DNA of 64,000 nt from Nocardioides speluncae (GCF_003121585.1 NZ_QEOO01000007.1:62001-126000), one strand, 5' to 3'. Numbered from the stretch's first letter, positions 48,933-57,795 are shown. Program-made: numbers and translations. The notes: generated by a model not told the origin, from the letters alone.

Positions 48933-51338
48933 ATGGTTTCGCGTCGGATCCTCATTTCGTTGTTGGCCGGGGTGCTCGTTTCGCCCCTCCTGATCTCGGC
49001 GTCCGGGTCTGCCCAGAGCTCGACCGAGCCCGCCGCCCGGCCTTCGCGCTACGCCGCGACGATCACCTGGACCAAGCACGGCATCCCGCACATCAAGGCG
49101 CGGGACTTCGGCTCCCTCGGCTTCGGCAGCGGCTATGCGGTCGCCCGGACCTCGGCCTGCACCCTGGCCGACACCATCATCACCGCCCGCGGCCAGCGCT
49201 CTCGGTACTTCGGTCCGGAGGCGGCGTACGACGACCAGGTGTCGATGAGCGGCAGCAATCTGCAGATCGACGCACTGGTCACCGACCTGCGCAACCGCCG
49301 GGTCGTGGAGAAGCTCCTCGCGGACCCGCGCCGCGGCCCGAGCGCTCGAGCGCGGCAGCTGGTGCGCGGCTACGTCGCGGGCGGGAACGCCTGGCTTCGC
49401 AAGGTCGGCCCGGACGGGGTCAAGGACCCCGCGTGCCGCGGCGCCAGCTACCTGCGGACGCGGACCGCCGAGCTGGACCTGTGGTACGGCGTGTACCTGT
49501 CCAACATCCTCGCGTCGAGCGGGCGTTTCGTGAAGGAGATCGTGGACGCGGCGCCGCCGCTGGCCGGTGCGCTAGTGCCGGCGCTGCCCAAGGCGGGCGA
49601 GGTCGACCGCGACGCACTGCGCAAGGCGCTGGGCCGGGACCCGGAGGCGACGTTCGGGTCCAACGCGACCGCCGTCGGCGGCAAGCACACCACGAGCGGG
49701 CGCGGCATGCTCCTGGGCAACCCGCACTTCCCGTGGCGGGGTCGCTACCGGTTCACCCAGCAGCACCTCACGATCCCGGGCCGGTACGACGTGGCCGGCG
49801 CCTCGCTGGTCGGCTCGCCGGCGATCAACATCGGCTGGAACAAGCAGGTCGCGTGGAGCCACACGGTGTCCACGGCGTACCGGTTCACGCCGTACGAGTA
49901 CAAGCTGGTCGCCCCGACGACCTACCTCTCCACCGATGGCCCGAAGAAGATGACGCGCCGCGTCGTGGCCGTCACCGTGCGCAAGCCGGACGGTTCGCTG
50001 GGCAGGGTGACCGAGGACCTCTACCGAACCCGTGAGGGGTACGTCGTCAGCTCGCCCGCGACGCTGATGCCGTGGACGCCGGTGAGCGCCTGGGCCCTCC
50101 GCGACGCCAACGCCGAGCATCTGCGCACCATCGACACCTTCCTCGCCATGGGCGAGGCGCGCGGGGCTGCCGACTTGTTGCGACGGCAGGACCGCTGGGG
50201 CGGCATGCCATGGGTCAACACGATCGCGGCCGGACGCGGTGGCGGGGTGCTGTACGCCGATCACTCCGTCGTACCCAATGTCCCGAACTCGCTCGCCAAC
50301 CGCTGCCTCACGCCGACCGGTGCGCTGCTGTTCCAGCTCGTCGGGCTGCCCGGCCTCGACGGCACGCGCGCCGGCAGCGACTGCGCGTGGCGCTCTGACG
50401 CCGACGCGTCGCGGCCGGGGATCTTCGGCCCTGCCAACCTGCCCAAGACGCAGCGTCGTGACTGGGTGATCAACGCCAACGACTCGTACTGGCTGCCCAA
50501 CCCGGCCGTGCCGTTGGAGGGCTATGCCCGGATCATCGGCTGCGAGCGGTGCGAGCGGTCGCTGCGCACCAGGATGGTCTACCGCTATGTCGTCGACCGG
50601 ATCGCGGGGGTCGACGGCCTGGCGCCTGGGCGTCGGATGTCACCGCGCTCGTTGCGGGCGACCCAACATGCCAACCGTGTGTACGGCGCGGAGCTGATGC
50701 GCGAGGGCGACGCGCTCGACCGGGTCTGTCAGCTGGCGCAGGGCGGCCAGGCATGCGACGTACTCTCCGCATGGGACGGCCGCTCCGACACCACCTCGGT
50801 CGGCACGCACATCTTCGAGCAGTTCGTGGCGCGGATGCCTGCTGCCGGAGTCTGGCTGACGCCGTTCTCCGCAGCCGACCCGGTCAACACGCCACGCGAC
50901 CTGAACTTCGCCAACCCGCTGGTGATCAAGGCGATGTCCGACGCGATCGCCTTCCTGAAGTCGAAGGGTGTCGCGATGGACGCGCGCTGGGGCACCCTCC
51001 AGGTCGCCGGTGACCGAGGCGCGCGGCCCATCCCGATCGGCGGCGGCAGTGGCGCGGCCGGCAACGCCAACGCCGTCGCGAGCCGTACGCCGCAGGACAA
51101 CGTCGGCCACCTGTCGCCGGTGACGTTCGGCTCCTCCCACATCCAGGCGGTCGCCTTCCTCCGCGACGGACGGGTGCAGGCGCACACGATCCTGACCTAC
51201 TCGCAGTCCGAGAACCCGCGCTCTCCGTGGTCCGCCGACCAGACCCGGCTCTTCACCCGCGAGCGGTGGGTAGCCTTCCCCTGGACGCCACGCCAGATCG
51301 CCGCCGCCCGAATCTCGCGGATAACGGTCAGGGGTTAG
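48933..51338 (+). CDS. Secreted penicillin-acylase family Ntn-hydrolase
   Basis: An 801-residue precursor. The signal peptide covers about 1-30 (L-L-A-G-V-L-V-S-P-L-L-I-S-A-S-G-S-A). An alpha-chain region extends to about 242. The nucleophile Ser243 sits in F-G-S-N-A-T-A-V-G, where autocatalytic cleavage creates the N-terminal Ser of the beta chain. N-P-H-F-P-W just after and the beta-chain Asn in V-I-N-A-N-D-S-Y-W-L are further family marks. Relatives cleave amide bonds of penicillins, lipopeptides or acyl-homoserine lactones. The long acyl-binding type is most likely, but the substrate cannot be read. ATG at 48933, divergent from ligC across 53 bp. Confidence 0.9.
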   Translation: MVSRRILISLLAGVLVSPLLISASGSAQSSTEPAARPSRYAATITWTKHGIPHIKARDFGSLGFGSGYAVARTSACTLADTIITARGQRSRYFGPEAAYDDQVSMSGSNLQIDALVTDLRNRRVVEKLLADPRRGPSARARQLVRGYVAGGNAWLRKVGPDGVKDPACRGASYLRTRTAELDLWYGVYLSNILASSGRFVKEIVDAAPPLAGALVPALPKAGEVDRDALRKALGRDPEATFGSNATAVGGKHTTSGRGMLLGNPHFPWRGRYRFTQQHLTIPGRYDVAGASLVGSPAINIGWNKQVAWSHTVSTAYRFTPYEYKLVAPTTYLSTDGPKKMTRRVVAVTVRKPDGSLGRVTEDLYRTREGYVVSSPATLMPWTPVSAWALRDANAEHLRTIDTFLAMGEARGAADLLRRQDRWGGMPWVNTIAAGRGGGVLYADHSVVPNVPNSLANRCLTPTGALLFQLVGLPGLDGTRAGSDCAWRSDADASRPGIFGPANLPKTQRRDWVINANDSYWLPNPAVPLEGYARIIGCERCERSLRTRMVYRYVVDRIAGVDGLAPGRRMSPRSLRATQHANRVYGAELMREGDALDRVCQLAQGGQACDVLSAWDGRSDTTSVGTHIFEQFVARMPAAGVWLTPFSAADPVNTPRDLNFANPLVIKAMSDAIAFLKSKGVAMDARWGTLQVAGDRGARPIPIGGGSGAAGNANAVASRTPQDNVGHLSPVTFGSSHIQAVAFLRDGRVQAHTILTYSQSENPRSPWSADQTRLFTRERWVAFPWTPRQIAAARISRITVRG

Positions 51339-51383
51339 CCGGTTCCTGACTGCAGAGGCCACTCCGACCTGCAGGTTGGTCGC

Positions 51384-51407
51384 GACACGCCGCAGCCGCG
51401 GCGTGTC
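51384..51407 (+). terminator. Perfect hairpin after the acylase gene
   Basis: GACACGCCGC (51384-51393), loop AGCC, GCGGCGTGTC (51398-51407), starting 45 bp after the acylase stop. One more C-G pair closes it, and TGCAG/CTGCA (51370/51417) can form an outer stem. There is no T-tract, as is common in actinobacterial terminators. Confidence 0.65.
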
Positions 51408-51483
51408 GGGCTGGATCTGCACGTCGGTGTGGCCCCTCGGCCCTCGCCAAGTAACCTGTGTGCGCGCCCTTTCGAGGGAGCGT

Positions 51484-51601
51484 TCCCCGGTTGGTCTGCC
51501 GGGCGGGACATAGAGCCCCGCCAGGCGGGCCGGTTGGGGCAATCCCCGGTTGGTCTGCCGGGCGGGACATAGAGCCCCGCCAGGCGGGCCGGTTGGGGCA
51601 A
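51484..51601 (+). repeat. Two perfect 59-bp tandem repeats that begin with the tRNA 5' sequence
   Basis: Unit 1 is 51484-51542 and unit 2 is 51543-51601; they are identical over 59 bp. Each starts TCCCCGGTTGGTCTGCCGG, the same 19 nt that begin the tRNA gene directly after (51602). They then diverge from the tRNA into a GC-rich stretch with CCGCCAGGCGGG and end GGTTGGGGCAA. The array behaves like serial duplication of the tRNA 5' end plus its upstream flank. A hairpin CCCT-TTCG-AGGG lies just upstream (51467-51478). Confidence 0.85.
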
Positions 51602-51680
51602 TCCCCGGTTGGTCTGCCGGCAGGGCCCGCCTGACTTTGAATCAGGATTAGCGACGTAGGTTCGACTCCTACCCGGGGAG
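51602..51680 (+). tRNA. tRNA-Gln(TTG)
   Basis: A 79-nt cloverleaf. The acceptor stem TCCCCGG pairs perfectly with CCGGGGA at the end, and a G discriminator follows at 51680. The anticodon stem CCTGA/TCAGG encloses the loop CTTTGAA, giving anticodon TTG. The T-arm is GTAGG-TTCGACT-CCTAC. The D-arm (GGTC/GGCC) and the 9-nt variable region are larger than usual, so the secondary structure is a little irregular. CCA is not encoded; only CC follows before GAG. The gene is preceded by two 59-bp repeats of its own 5' end and followed by a hairpin terminator. Confidence 0.78.
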
Positions 51681-51696
51681 CCGAGTTTTCGAGCAA

Positions 51697-51737
51697 CGCG
51701 GTGGATTGCAGTCATCCTGTGGCTGGAATCCACCGCG
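51697..51737 (+). terminator. Hairpin terminator after the tRNA gene
   Basis: CGCGGTGGATT (51697-51707) pairs perfectly with AATCCACCGCG (51727-51737) around a 19-nt loop. It lies 16 nt beyond the tRNA and ends 17 bp before the lipoprotein ATG. Confidence 0.7.
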
Positions 51738-51754
51738 CTGTCTAGCCTTGCCGG

Positions 51755-52521
51755 ATGAGACTGGGACCCTTGGCGCTGGCGGCCATGTCGCTCCTGCTGG
51801 TCGGCTGCGCGACCTCGCCCGAGTCCCTCGAGAACGCCGTCAAGGACAAGCCGGGCGTGATCAAGGTCGAGGCCACGGAACATGAAGGCGACGACGGTCT
51901 TCCGTGGGTGAAGATCGCGAAGCGCGTCGAGGTCCTGATGGACTCCGATGCCTCGGCGAAGCAGATCATGGCCGTCTTCGACGCGTACGACGGAGAGATC
52001 GACGACGGCGACGTCTACGCGGTCGAGGTGATGCTGAAGGGCCGAAGCGCGCCACCCTGTCGGCGGGGACGGATGTCTACGTGACCCAGCGGATGGTCGA
52101 CGAGCTCGTCGAGGCCCAGCACGACGACGACATCATTGAGTATCGCCGGGAGGCGCATCCGGTGCTGCCGTCTGTGTACGTCACCTTGGCTGCCGCCGAC
52201 TACGAGGGCGTCGTTGCCGTTGCCGATCGTTACCGCGACGTCGAGGAGATCGAGTATGTGTCGGTGGTATCCGGCGGCTTCACCCTGAGCCGGGACAAGG
52301 TCAACGACCCCCAGTCGCGCGCCCGCGCCAGGGAGCGTTTCGCGCTCGACGTGAACCGCCGCTTCCGGCTGACCGGCGCGGTCGTAGTCGGACGCGGACC
52401 GCTCAGGCTCGCAGTCCCGCGGGAAGAGCGGGCAGCCTTGCGCGCGTACGTGAAGCGTCACGCCGCCGAGCAGAATCTCGGTCGGGTGATCGTCGGAGCG
52501 AAGGCGACTCTCAGACCATGA
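51755..52521 (+). pseudogene. Small lipoprotein gene split by a frameshift near 52040
   Basis: The first frame starts M-R-L-G-P-L at 51755 with a signal and lipobox L-V-G-C near residue 18, and runs through V-Y-A-V-E-V-M-L-K-G. At AAGGGCC (52037-52043) the coding character passes to another frame, which continues P-K-R-A-T-L-S-A-G-T-D-V-Y-V-T-Q-R to a stop at 52521. Inserting one G in the G-run joins the two halves into one protein of about 256 residues. The tail has normal codon use, so the break is recent, or a sequencing error. The joined protein has no known domain. The 3' end overlaps the aminotransferase gene by 11 bp. Confidence 0.7.
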
Positions 52522-53410
52522 CCGTGCCGGACTCGGCGGTGAGGGCGGCGTAGGCGTCGACGAGGCGGGCGGTCATCGGGCCTGGCTTGCCGTCGGCTAT
52601 CGGACGGCCGTCGACGGCGACGACGGGGGTGAGGCCGCCCATGGTGCCGGTCACGAAGACCTCGTCGGCGGCGTACACCTGGGTGAGCGAGAAGTCGCCG
52701 ACCTCAACTGGGACCTCCTCGGCAGCGCAGACCGCGAGGATCGTCTCGCGGGTGATGCCCTCGGGGCAGGCGCGGGTGGTGGGCGTGCGGACGACGCCGT
52801 CATTGACGTGGAAGACGTGGGTGGCGTTGGTCTCGGCGACGAAACCGTTGTCGTCGAGCATCAGCGCGTCGTCGGCGCCGGCGACGTTGGCCTCGATCTT
52901 GGCGAGGATCGAGGTGAGCAGGTTGTTGTGGTGGATCTTGGGGTCGAGCGAGTCGGGGCGGTGCCGCCGTACCGACGAGGTGACCAGGGTGATCCCGGCG
53001 TCGTCGTAGACCGGTGACTTGAACTCGGCCAGCACGATCAGCGTCGGCCCGGCCTGGTTGAGCCGCGGGTCCATGCCGCTGGTGATCTTGACGCCGCGGG
53101 TCAGCGTGAGCCGGATGTGGACGTCGTCGGTCATCTGGTTGGCCGCGAGCGTGGCCCGGATCTGCGCGACGATCTCGTCGTCGCTCGGGATCTCGGCGAA
53201 CGCCAGCGCCTGTGCCGACCGCCGCAGCCGGGCGAGGTGCTCGTCGAGCTTGAAGATCCGGCCCTGGTGCAGCCGCAGCCCCTCCCACACGCCGTCGCCG
53301 CCCTGCACCACCGAGTCGAACGGGCTGACCCCGGCCTGGTCGCGGTGGGTGAGCTCGCCGTTGATGTTGACGATCAGGTCGCGGTTGCGTTCGTCGTACT
53401 TCTGCTGCAC
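52511..53410 (-). CDS. Class IV (branched-chain/D-amino acid type) aminotransferase
   Basis: A 299-residue PLP enzyme of aminotransferase class IV, which includes branched-chain aminotransferase, D-amino acid aminotransferase and aminodeoxychorismate lyase. G-D-G-V-W-E-G-L-R, the Lys in D-P-K-I-H-H-N-N-L-L near 160 (probable PLP Lys) and G-F-V-A-E-T-N-A-T-H are characteristic, with the late phosphate-binding F-V-T-G-T-M-G-G. The GTG start is 1 nt after the sulfotransferase stop, so the two are one operon. It is not typical IlvE, and its substrate is undefined. Confidence 0.88.
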   Translation of the reverse strand: MQQKYDERNRDLIVNINGELTHRDQAGVSPFDSVVQGGDGVWEGLRLHQGRIFKLDEHLARLRRSAQALAFAEIPSDDEIVAQIRATLAANQMTDDVHIRLTLTRGVKITSGMDPRLNQAGPTLIVLAEFKSPVYDDAGITLVTSSVRRHRPDSLDPKIHHNNLLTSILAKIEANVAGADDALMLDDNGFVAETNATHVFHVNDGVVRTPTTRACPEGITRETILAVCAAEEVPVEVGDFSLTQVYAADEVFVTGTMGGLTPVVAVDGRPIADGKPGPMTARLVDAYAALTAESGTVMV

Positions 53411-53411
53411 G

Positions 53412-54158
53412 TCAGGACTCCTCGGGGTTGGTCTGGAGGCGGTACGGCGCGAGCGCGTCGTAGTAGGGCCGGCACTGGTCGAGCAGCGGCCACAGTCTTT
53501 CGGGCAGCGGGTCGCCGCTGCCGGGGGAGTACGGCGCGAAGCCGGTCGAGGCCTCGACGCCGGCGTACCAGTGCGGCGCCCACACGCCGTCGGTGTCGCG
53601 CGGGCCGGCCGGCCACGACAGCATCGCCTCGTCGAAGCCGACGCCGAGCGCCTCGCAGAGCAGGCTCAGCGTGCCGCGCGGGTCGCGAAGCACGTCGGCC
53701 GCGTCGACCACCGGTCCGCCGTACGTCTCGAACAGCTCGACCTGCTGCGGCAGGCCGAGGTCGGCAAGCGTCGGCTCCTCGCGCACCTTGGCGTAGGAGG
53801 TCAGCACCCGCTCCGGGTCGCGCACCAGGAACGCGTGCCGGAGCCCGTCGAGCAGGCCACGATCGATGCCGGGGAGCAGGTGGTGGGTCATGTGCTTCTG
53901 GTACTGCAGCGGCGTCGGCAGCGTGCCTCGCGTGAGCTGGTCCAGCACCTCCCGCCAGTCCCTGGGCTGCGAGGCGAGCACGTCGTCGCGGCCCGGATGG
54001 TCGAGACCGGTCTGGTCGAGGTACGCCGCGTACAGCGGCTCGTCGACCACCGAGCAGTCCGCACGGTTCTCGAAACTGCGCATCAGCGCGGTCGACAGGT
54101 TGCGGGGACCGGACCACATCGCGATCCGGGTCGTGTCGGTGGCGGCTGTGGGGGTCAT
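53412..54158 (-). CDS. Sulfotransferase-family (P-loop) protein
   Basis: A 248-residue protein with the PAPS/phosphate-binding N-terminus I-A-M-W-S-G-P-R-N-L-S-T-A-L-M at about residues 12-26. H-A-F-L-V-R-D-P-E near 108 is the sulfotransferase 3'-phosphate motif region (R-D-P). The downstream aminotransferase gene follows after 1 nt. The substrate is unknown. A small amino-alcohol or amino-acid-derived acceptor is suggested by the operon partner, but this is an inference. It is divergent from glmU across 55 bp. Confidence 0.85.
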   Translation of the reverse strand: MTPTAATDTTRIAMWSGPRNLSTALMRSFENRADCSVVDEPLYAAYLDQTGLDHPGRDDVLASQPRDWREVLDQLTRGTLPTPLQYQKHMTHHLLPGIDRGLLDGLRHAFLVRDPERVLTSYAKVREEPTLADLGLPQQVELFETYGGPVVDAADVLRDPRGTLSLLCEALGVGFDEAMLSWPAGPRDTDGVWAPHWYAGVEASTGFAPYSPGSGDPLPERLWPLLDQCRPYYDALAPYRLQTNPEES

Positions 54159-54213
54159 CGCCGCGACTCTAGCCGGGTGCCGCCAAGGCTGGCGCCCGGA
54201 CTACGCTGGCGCG

Positions 54214-55632
54214 GTGCCTAGTGAGCTGACCGTGATCGTGCTGGCCGCAGGCGGCGGCACGCGGATGAAGTCGAAGACGATGAAGGTGCTGCACCCGGTT
54301 GCCGGGCGGAGCATGATCGGCCACGTGCTGACCGCGGTCCGGGCGATGGAGCCGCAGCGGGTGGTGGCGGTGGTCGGCACCCAGCGCGAGCAGGTTGGAC
54401 CGCACATCCAGGAGCTGCTCCCGGACGTCGTGCTCGCGGTCCAGGAGACCCAGGACGGCACCGGCCACGCGGTGCGGGTGGCGATCGAGGCCGCCGGTAC
54501 GACGCACGGCACGGTCGTGGTCGTCACCGGCGATACTCCGCTGCTGCGCGGCGAGACGCTCGCCGAGTTCGCGGCCGACCACGAGCAGTCGGGCCGGGCG
54601 GTCAGCATCCTGAGCGGCGTCGTACCCAACCCGTTCGGCTATGGCCGGATCGTGCGCGACGCCGACGGCAACGTCGAGGGCATCGTCGAGGAGAAGGACG
54701 CGAGCGACGAGCAGCGCGCGATCCAGGAGATCAACTCGGGGATCCTGGCGTTCGACGGCGCGTTCCTGGCCGACGCCGTCCACAAGATCACCAACGACAA
54801 CGCCAAGGGCGAGTACTACCTGACCGACACCGTGCACCTGGCGCGCGAGGCGGGGCAGACGGTCGGCGCGCACCCGATCGACGACGTGATGCAGACTTCA
54901 GGAGCGAACGACCGGGCACAGCTGGCAGAGCTCGGGCGCGAGATGAACAGCCGGATCGTGACCCAGTGGATGAAGGACGGCGTCACCGTGATGGACCCGG
55001 CCACCACCTGGATCGAGGCGGACGTGGTGCTGGCGCCGGACGTGACCATCCTGCCCGGCACCCAGCTGCTCGGCACGACCGTGGTCGGGGAGGACGCCGT
55101 GATCGGACCGGACACCACGCTGAAGGACTGCGAGATCGGCGTCGGGGCACGCGTCGTACGCACTCACGGCGAGCTCGCGGTGATCGGCGACGGGGCAAAC
55201 GTCGGGCCGTTCGCCTACGTCCGGCCCAACACCCAGCTCGGTGAGGGCGGCAAGATCGGCGCCTTCGTGGAGACCAAGAACGCCCAGATCGGACGCGGTT
55301 CGAAGGTCCCGCACCTGTCGTACGTCGGCGACGCCGAGATCGGCGAGGCTTCCAACATCGGAGCCGGCACGATCTTCGCGAACTACGACGGCGAGAAGAA
55401 GCACCGCACCAAGGTCGGCAGCCGGACGAAGACGGGCGCGAACAACACGTTTGTGGCGCCGGTGGAGATCGGCGACGACGCCGGCACCGGCGGTGGCACG
55501 ACCGTACGCCGCGACGTACCGTCCGGCGCGCTGGCCGTCTCGGCCGGCCCGCAGCGCAACCTGGAGGACTGGAAGGCACGGAAAGCCGGACTGTCCAGTA
55601 AGCAAACAGAGGATGGCCCCGAGTCGCGATAG
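54214..55632 (+). CDS. glmU: Bifunctional GlmU (GlcNAc-1-P uridyltransferase / GlcN-1-P acetyltransferase)
   Basis: A 472-residue enzyme that makes UDP-GlcNAc for peptidoglycan and glycans. The N-terminal nucleotidyltransferase starts V-L-A-A-G-G-G-T-R-M-K-S. G-D-T-P-L-L and Y-G-R-I-V-R-D follow, and N-D-N-A-K-G-E-Y-Y-L-T-D closes this half. The C-terminal half is a left-handed beta-helix of hexapeptides with the catalytic region N-I-G-A-G-T-I-F-A-N-Y-D-G. I chose the GTG at 54214. It is followed after 70 bp by prs, the widespread glmU-prs order. Confidence 0.97.
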   Translation: MPSELTVIVLAAGGGTRMKSKTMKVLHPVAGRSMIGHVLTAVRAMEPQRVVAVVGTQREQVGPHIQELLPDVVLAVQETQDGTGHAVRVAIEAAGTTHGTVVVVTGDTPLLRGETLAEFAADHEQSGRAVSILSGVVPNPFGYGRIVRDADGNVEGIVEEKDASDEQRAIQEINSGILAFDGAFLADAVHKITNDNAKGEYYLTDTVHLAREAGQTVGAHPIDDVMQTSGANDRAQLAELGREMNSRIVTQWMKDGVTVMDPATTWIEADVVLAPDVTILPGTQLLGTTVVGEDAVIGPDTTLKDCEIGVGARVVRTHGELAVIGDGANVGPFAYVRPNTQLGEGGKIGAFVETKNAQIGRGSKVPHLSYVGDAEIGEASNIGAGTIFANYDGEKKHRTKVGSRTKTGANNTFVAPVEIGDDAGTGGGTTVRRDVPSGALAVSAGPQRNLEDWKARKAGLSSKQTEDGPESR

Positions 55633-55702
55633 TGGCGGTTGCCAAGGCAGAATCAGGGTGACCCGAACATCGACCCGCGCATCGACGCAAGAGGGGCCCG
55701 GC

Positions 55703-56683
55703 GTGAACGGATTGAAGCGGACCACCGAGAAGAACCTGATGGTCTTCAGTGGCCGAGCACACCCCGATCTCGCCGAGGAGGTGGCGGCTGATCTCGGCGT
55801 CCAGCTGGTTCCCACCGAGGCCCGCGGGTTCGCGAACTCCGAGATCTACGTGCGCTACGAGGAGTCCGTCCGCGGGTCCGACGCCTTCGTGATCCAGAGC
55901 CACACCGCTCCGATCAACGAGTGGATCATGGAGCACCTGATCATGGTCGACGCGCTCAAGCGGGCGAGCGCGAAGCGGATCACCGTCGTGATGCCGTTCT
56001 ACGGCTACAGCCGCCAGGACAAGAAGCACCGCGGCCGCGAGCCGATCTCCGCGCGCCTGGTCGCCGACCTGTTCAAGACCGCCGGCGCCGACCGCCTGAT
56101 CACCGTCGACCTGCACGCCGACCAGATCCAGGGCTTCTTCGACGGCCCGGTTGACCACCTGATGGCGCTGCCGATCCTGACCGACTACGTCAAGAAGAAG
56201 TACGGCGGCGAGGACCTCGCCGTGGTCTCGCCGGACGCCGGCCGGATCAAGGTGGCCGAGCGCTGGTCGGCCCGCCTCGGCGGTGCGCCGCTGGCGTTCA
56301 TCCACAAGACCCGTCGCATCGACCGGCCCAACGAAGCGGTCGCCAACCGCGTGGTCGGTGACGTCAAGGACCGGATCTGCGTCCTGGCCGACGACATGAT
56401 CGACACCGGCGGCACGATCGTGAAGGCCGCCGAGGCCATCGTTGACGCCGGCGCCGCGGGCGTGATCATCGCGGCCACCCACCCGATCCTCTCCGACCCG
56501 GCCGTCGACCGGCTGAAGAACTCGTCGGCCGTCGAGGTCATCGTCACCAACACCCTGCCGCTCGCCGAGGACCAGAGGTTCGACAAGCTCACCTGCCTCT
56601 CGATCGCGCCGCTGATCTCCCGCGCGATCAAGGAGGTCTTCGAGGACGGCTCGGTCACCTCGATGTTTGACGGGCACGCGTAA
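55703..56683 (+). CDS. prs: Ribose-phosphate pyrophosphokinase (PRPP synthetase)
   Basis: A 326-residue enzyme making PRPP from ribose 5-phosphate and ATP. F-S-G-R-A-H-P-D-L-A-E-E near residue 15, the ATP-binding F-Y-G-Y-S-R-Q-D-K-K and V-D-L-H-A-D-Q-I-Q-G-F-F are family marks, and the PRPP loop D-D-M-I-D-T-G-G-T lies near 232. GTG start at 55703 with AGAGGGG upstream. It is likely co-transcribed with glmU. All catalytic segments are intact. Confidence 0.97.
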   Translation: MNGLKRTTEKNLMVFSGRAHPDLAEEVAADLGVQLVPTEARGFANSEIYVRYEESVRGSDAFVIQSHTAPINEWIMEHLIMVDALKRASAKRITVVMPFYGYSRQDKKHRGREPISARLVADLFKTAGADRLITVDLHADQIQGFFDGPVDHLMALPILTDYVKKKYGGEDLAVVSPDAGRIKVAERWSARLGGAPLAFIHKTRRIDRPNEAVANRVVGDVKDRICVLADDMIDTGGTIVKAAEAIVDAGAAGVIIAATHPILSDPAVDRLKNSSAVEVIVTNTLPLAEDQRFDKLTCLSIAPLISRAIKEVFEDGSVTSMFDGHA

Positions 56684-56736
56684 GCGTTCTCCAGCACCCA
56701 CGTTTGCATCTGCGAATTTGCGGATAGACGTGGGTC

Positions 56737-57141
56737 ATGACCTACGACGACGCGCAGTGGCACGGTGACGCGGTCGCGCACCTCGGCCTCGACGAGACCG
56801 CCGGCGGCACGCATATCGCGATGTTCATGACCTGGCTGGTGCTGCACGGCTTCGCGGCCGCCGCGTGGACGGCAAGCGGAGCGGGCCTGGCAGATCGGTC
56901 GATCACGCCAGGGGAGTACCTGTTCGACGTGTGCGACGAACAGCTCGACCCGGTGATGCTCACCGCTGCCGGCAACGAGTTCGTCGCGGCTCGCTACGTT
57001 CACTACGTGAGCGGGTACGTCGACGTCCCGGAGCTGTCCTCCCTCAGGTCGCTCTACGAGGCAGAGGACTCGTGGGCGACGTACGACGCGGTGGCGCCGA
57101 TGATCGACCGGCTGTTCAGCGACTGGCGGGCAGCCGCCTAA
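56737..57141 (+). CDS. Small protein of the DUF7832-like kind
   Basis: A 134-residue soluble protein starting M-T-Y-D-D-A-Q-W-H-G-D-A-V, with G-G-T-H-I-A-M-F-M-T-W near residue 27. This opening (YDDxxWH, then THI[AG]MFxxW) is shared by a family of small bacterial proteins of unknown function that I recall as DUF7832; the name should be checked. A mixed-charge C-terminus ends D-W-R-A-A-A. It overlaps the mycothiol-dependent gene by 4 bp, convergently. Confidence 0.7.
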   Translation: MTYDDAQWHGDAVAHLGLDETAGGTHIAMFMTWLVLHGFAAAAWTASGAGLADRSITPGEYLFDVCDEQLDPVMLTAAGNEFVAARYVHYVSGYVDVPELSSLRSLYEAEDSWATYDAVAPMIDRLFSDWRAAA

Positions 57142-57767
57142 GTGGAAACCAGTTCGAGCCCGTCCCCGCTGAGCAGCGCTGGGTCGCCCGCGCGGCCGGC
57201 ACAGAGCATCAACAGCTCCCGCATTGGGCCCTCGACGGTGGGGCCGCGGCCACGCGTCCAGTCGACGTCGGTCGCAACCATCCGCACGCCCTTCACCACC
57301 CGCCGGCTGCCGAACAGCAGCGACAGTGTCCGGCACCGGTCGGCGGCAACGGCAGCGGCCGCCGGGTCCGGCTCGCGAATGATGCCGAGCGGGCGCACGA
57401 TGTCCTGGTGGTGGACGATCGCGTCGATCAGTGGCTCGATCACCGTCACTGTCGGCACCTTGCGAGTCGAGGTTGCGTACGTCGTGTAGTCGGCCAGGAT
57501 CTGCTCCACCGACTGCTGGTGTGACAGTCGCTTGACCTCGCGGAAGATCATCTTGTTGTAGCCGCGACCGAGGTTGCGCCCCATGATGCCGACCATGTCG
57601 GCGGGCTTGATCTTGGCGGTCGAGATGACGTGGGCCGCGACGTCCTTGACCGTCCACCCGGCGCACAGCGACTCGTGCTCCCACTGCTCCGCGGTGAGTG
57701 AGCCGAGGGTGTCGGCGAGTGCGGCGCGCTCCGCGTGGATGTGCCGCCACACGTTCTCGCGCTCCAT
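57138..57767 (-). CDS. Maleylpyruvate isomerase-family mycothiol-dependent enzyme
   Basis: A 209-residue protein with the MDMPI N-terminal fold. An early helix pair, L-G-S-L-T-A-E-Q-W-E, is followed by C-A-G-W-T-V-K-D-V-A-A-H-V at about residues 35-47. A metal His is in V-H-H-Q-D-I-V-R-P near 117. In actinobacteria such proteins use mycothiol as cofactor. The reaction here is unknown. It is divergent from the MarR gene across a perfect palindrome and is its likely target. Confidence 0.88.
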   Translation of the reverse strand: MERENVWRHIHAERAALADTLGSLTAEQWEHESLCAGWTVKDVAAHVISTAKIKPADMVGIMGRNLGRGYNKMIFREVKRLSHQQSVEQILADYTTYATSTRKVPTVTVIEPLIDAIVHHQDIVRPLGIIREPDPAAAAVAADRCRTLSLLFGSRRVVKGVRMVATDVDWTRGRGPTVEGPMRELLMLCAGRAGDPALLSGDGLELVST

Positions 57768-57795
57768 CGCGCACCTCCGAACTTGGTAAGATTGC

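Noticed and set aside
51484..51601. Possible CRISPR array (two repeats)
   Set aside because: The two units are contiguous, without spacers, and share their start with the tRNA. No cas genes are present.
54983..56701. 572-codon antisense frame over glmU/prs
   Set aside because: It is the shadow of two essential, well-conserved genes.
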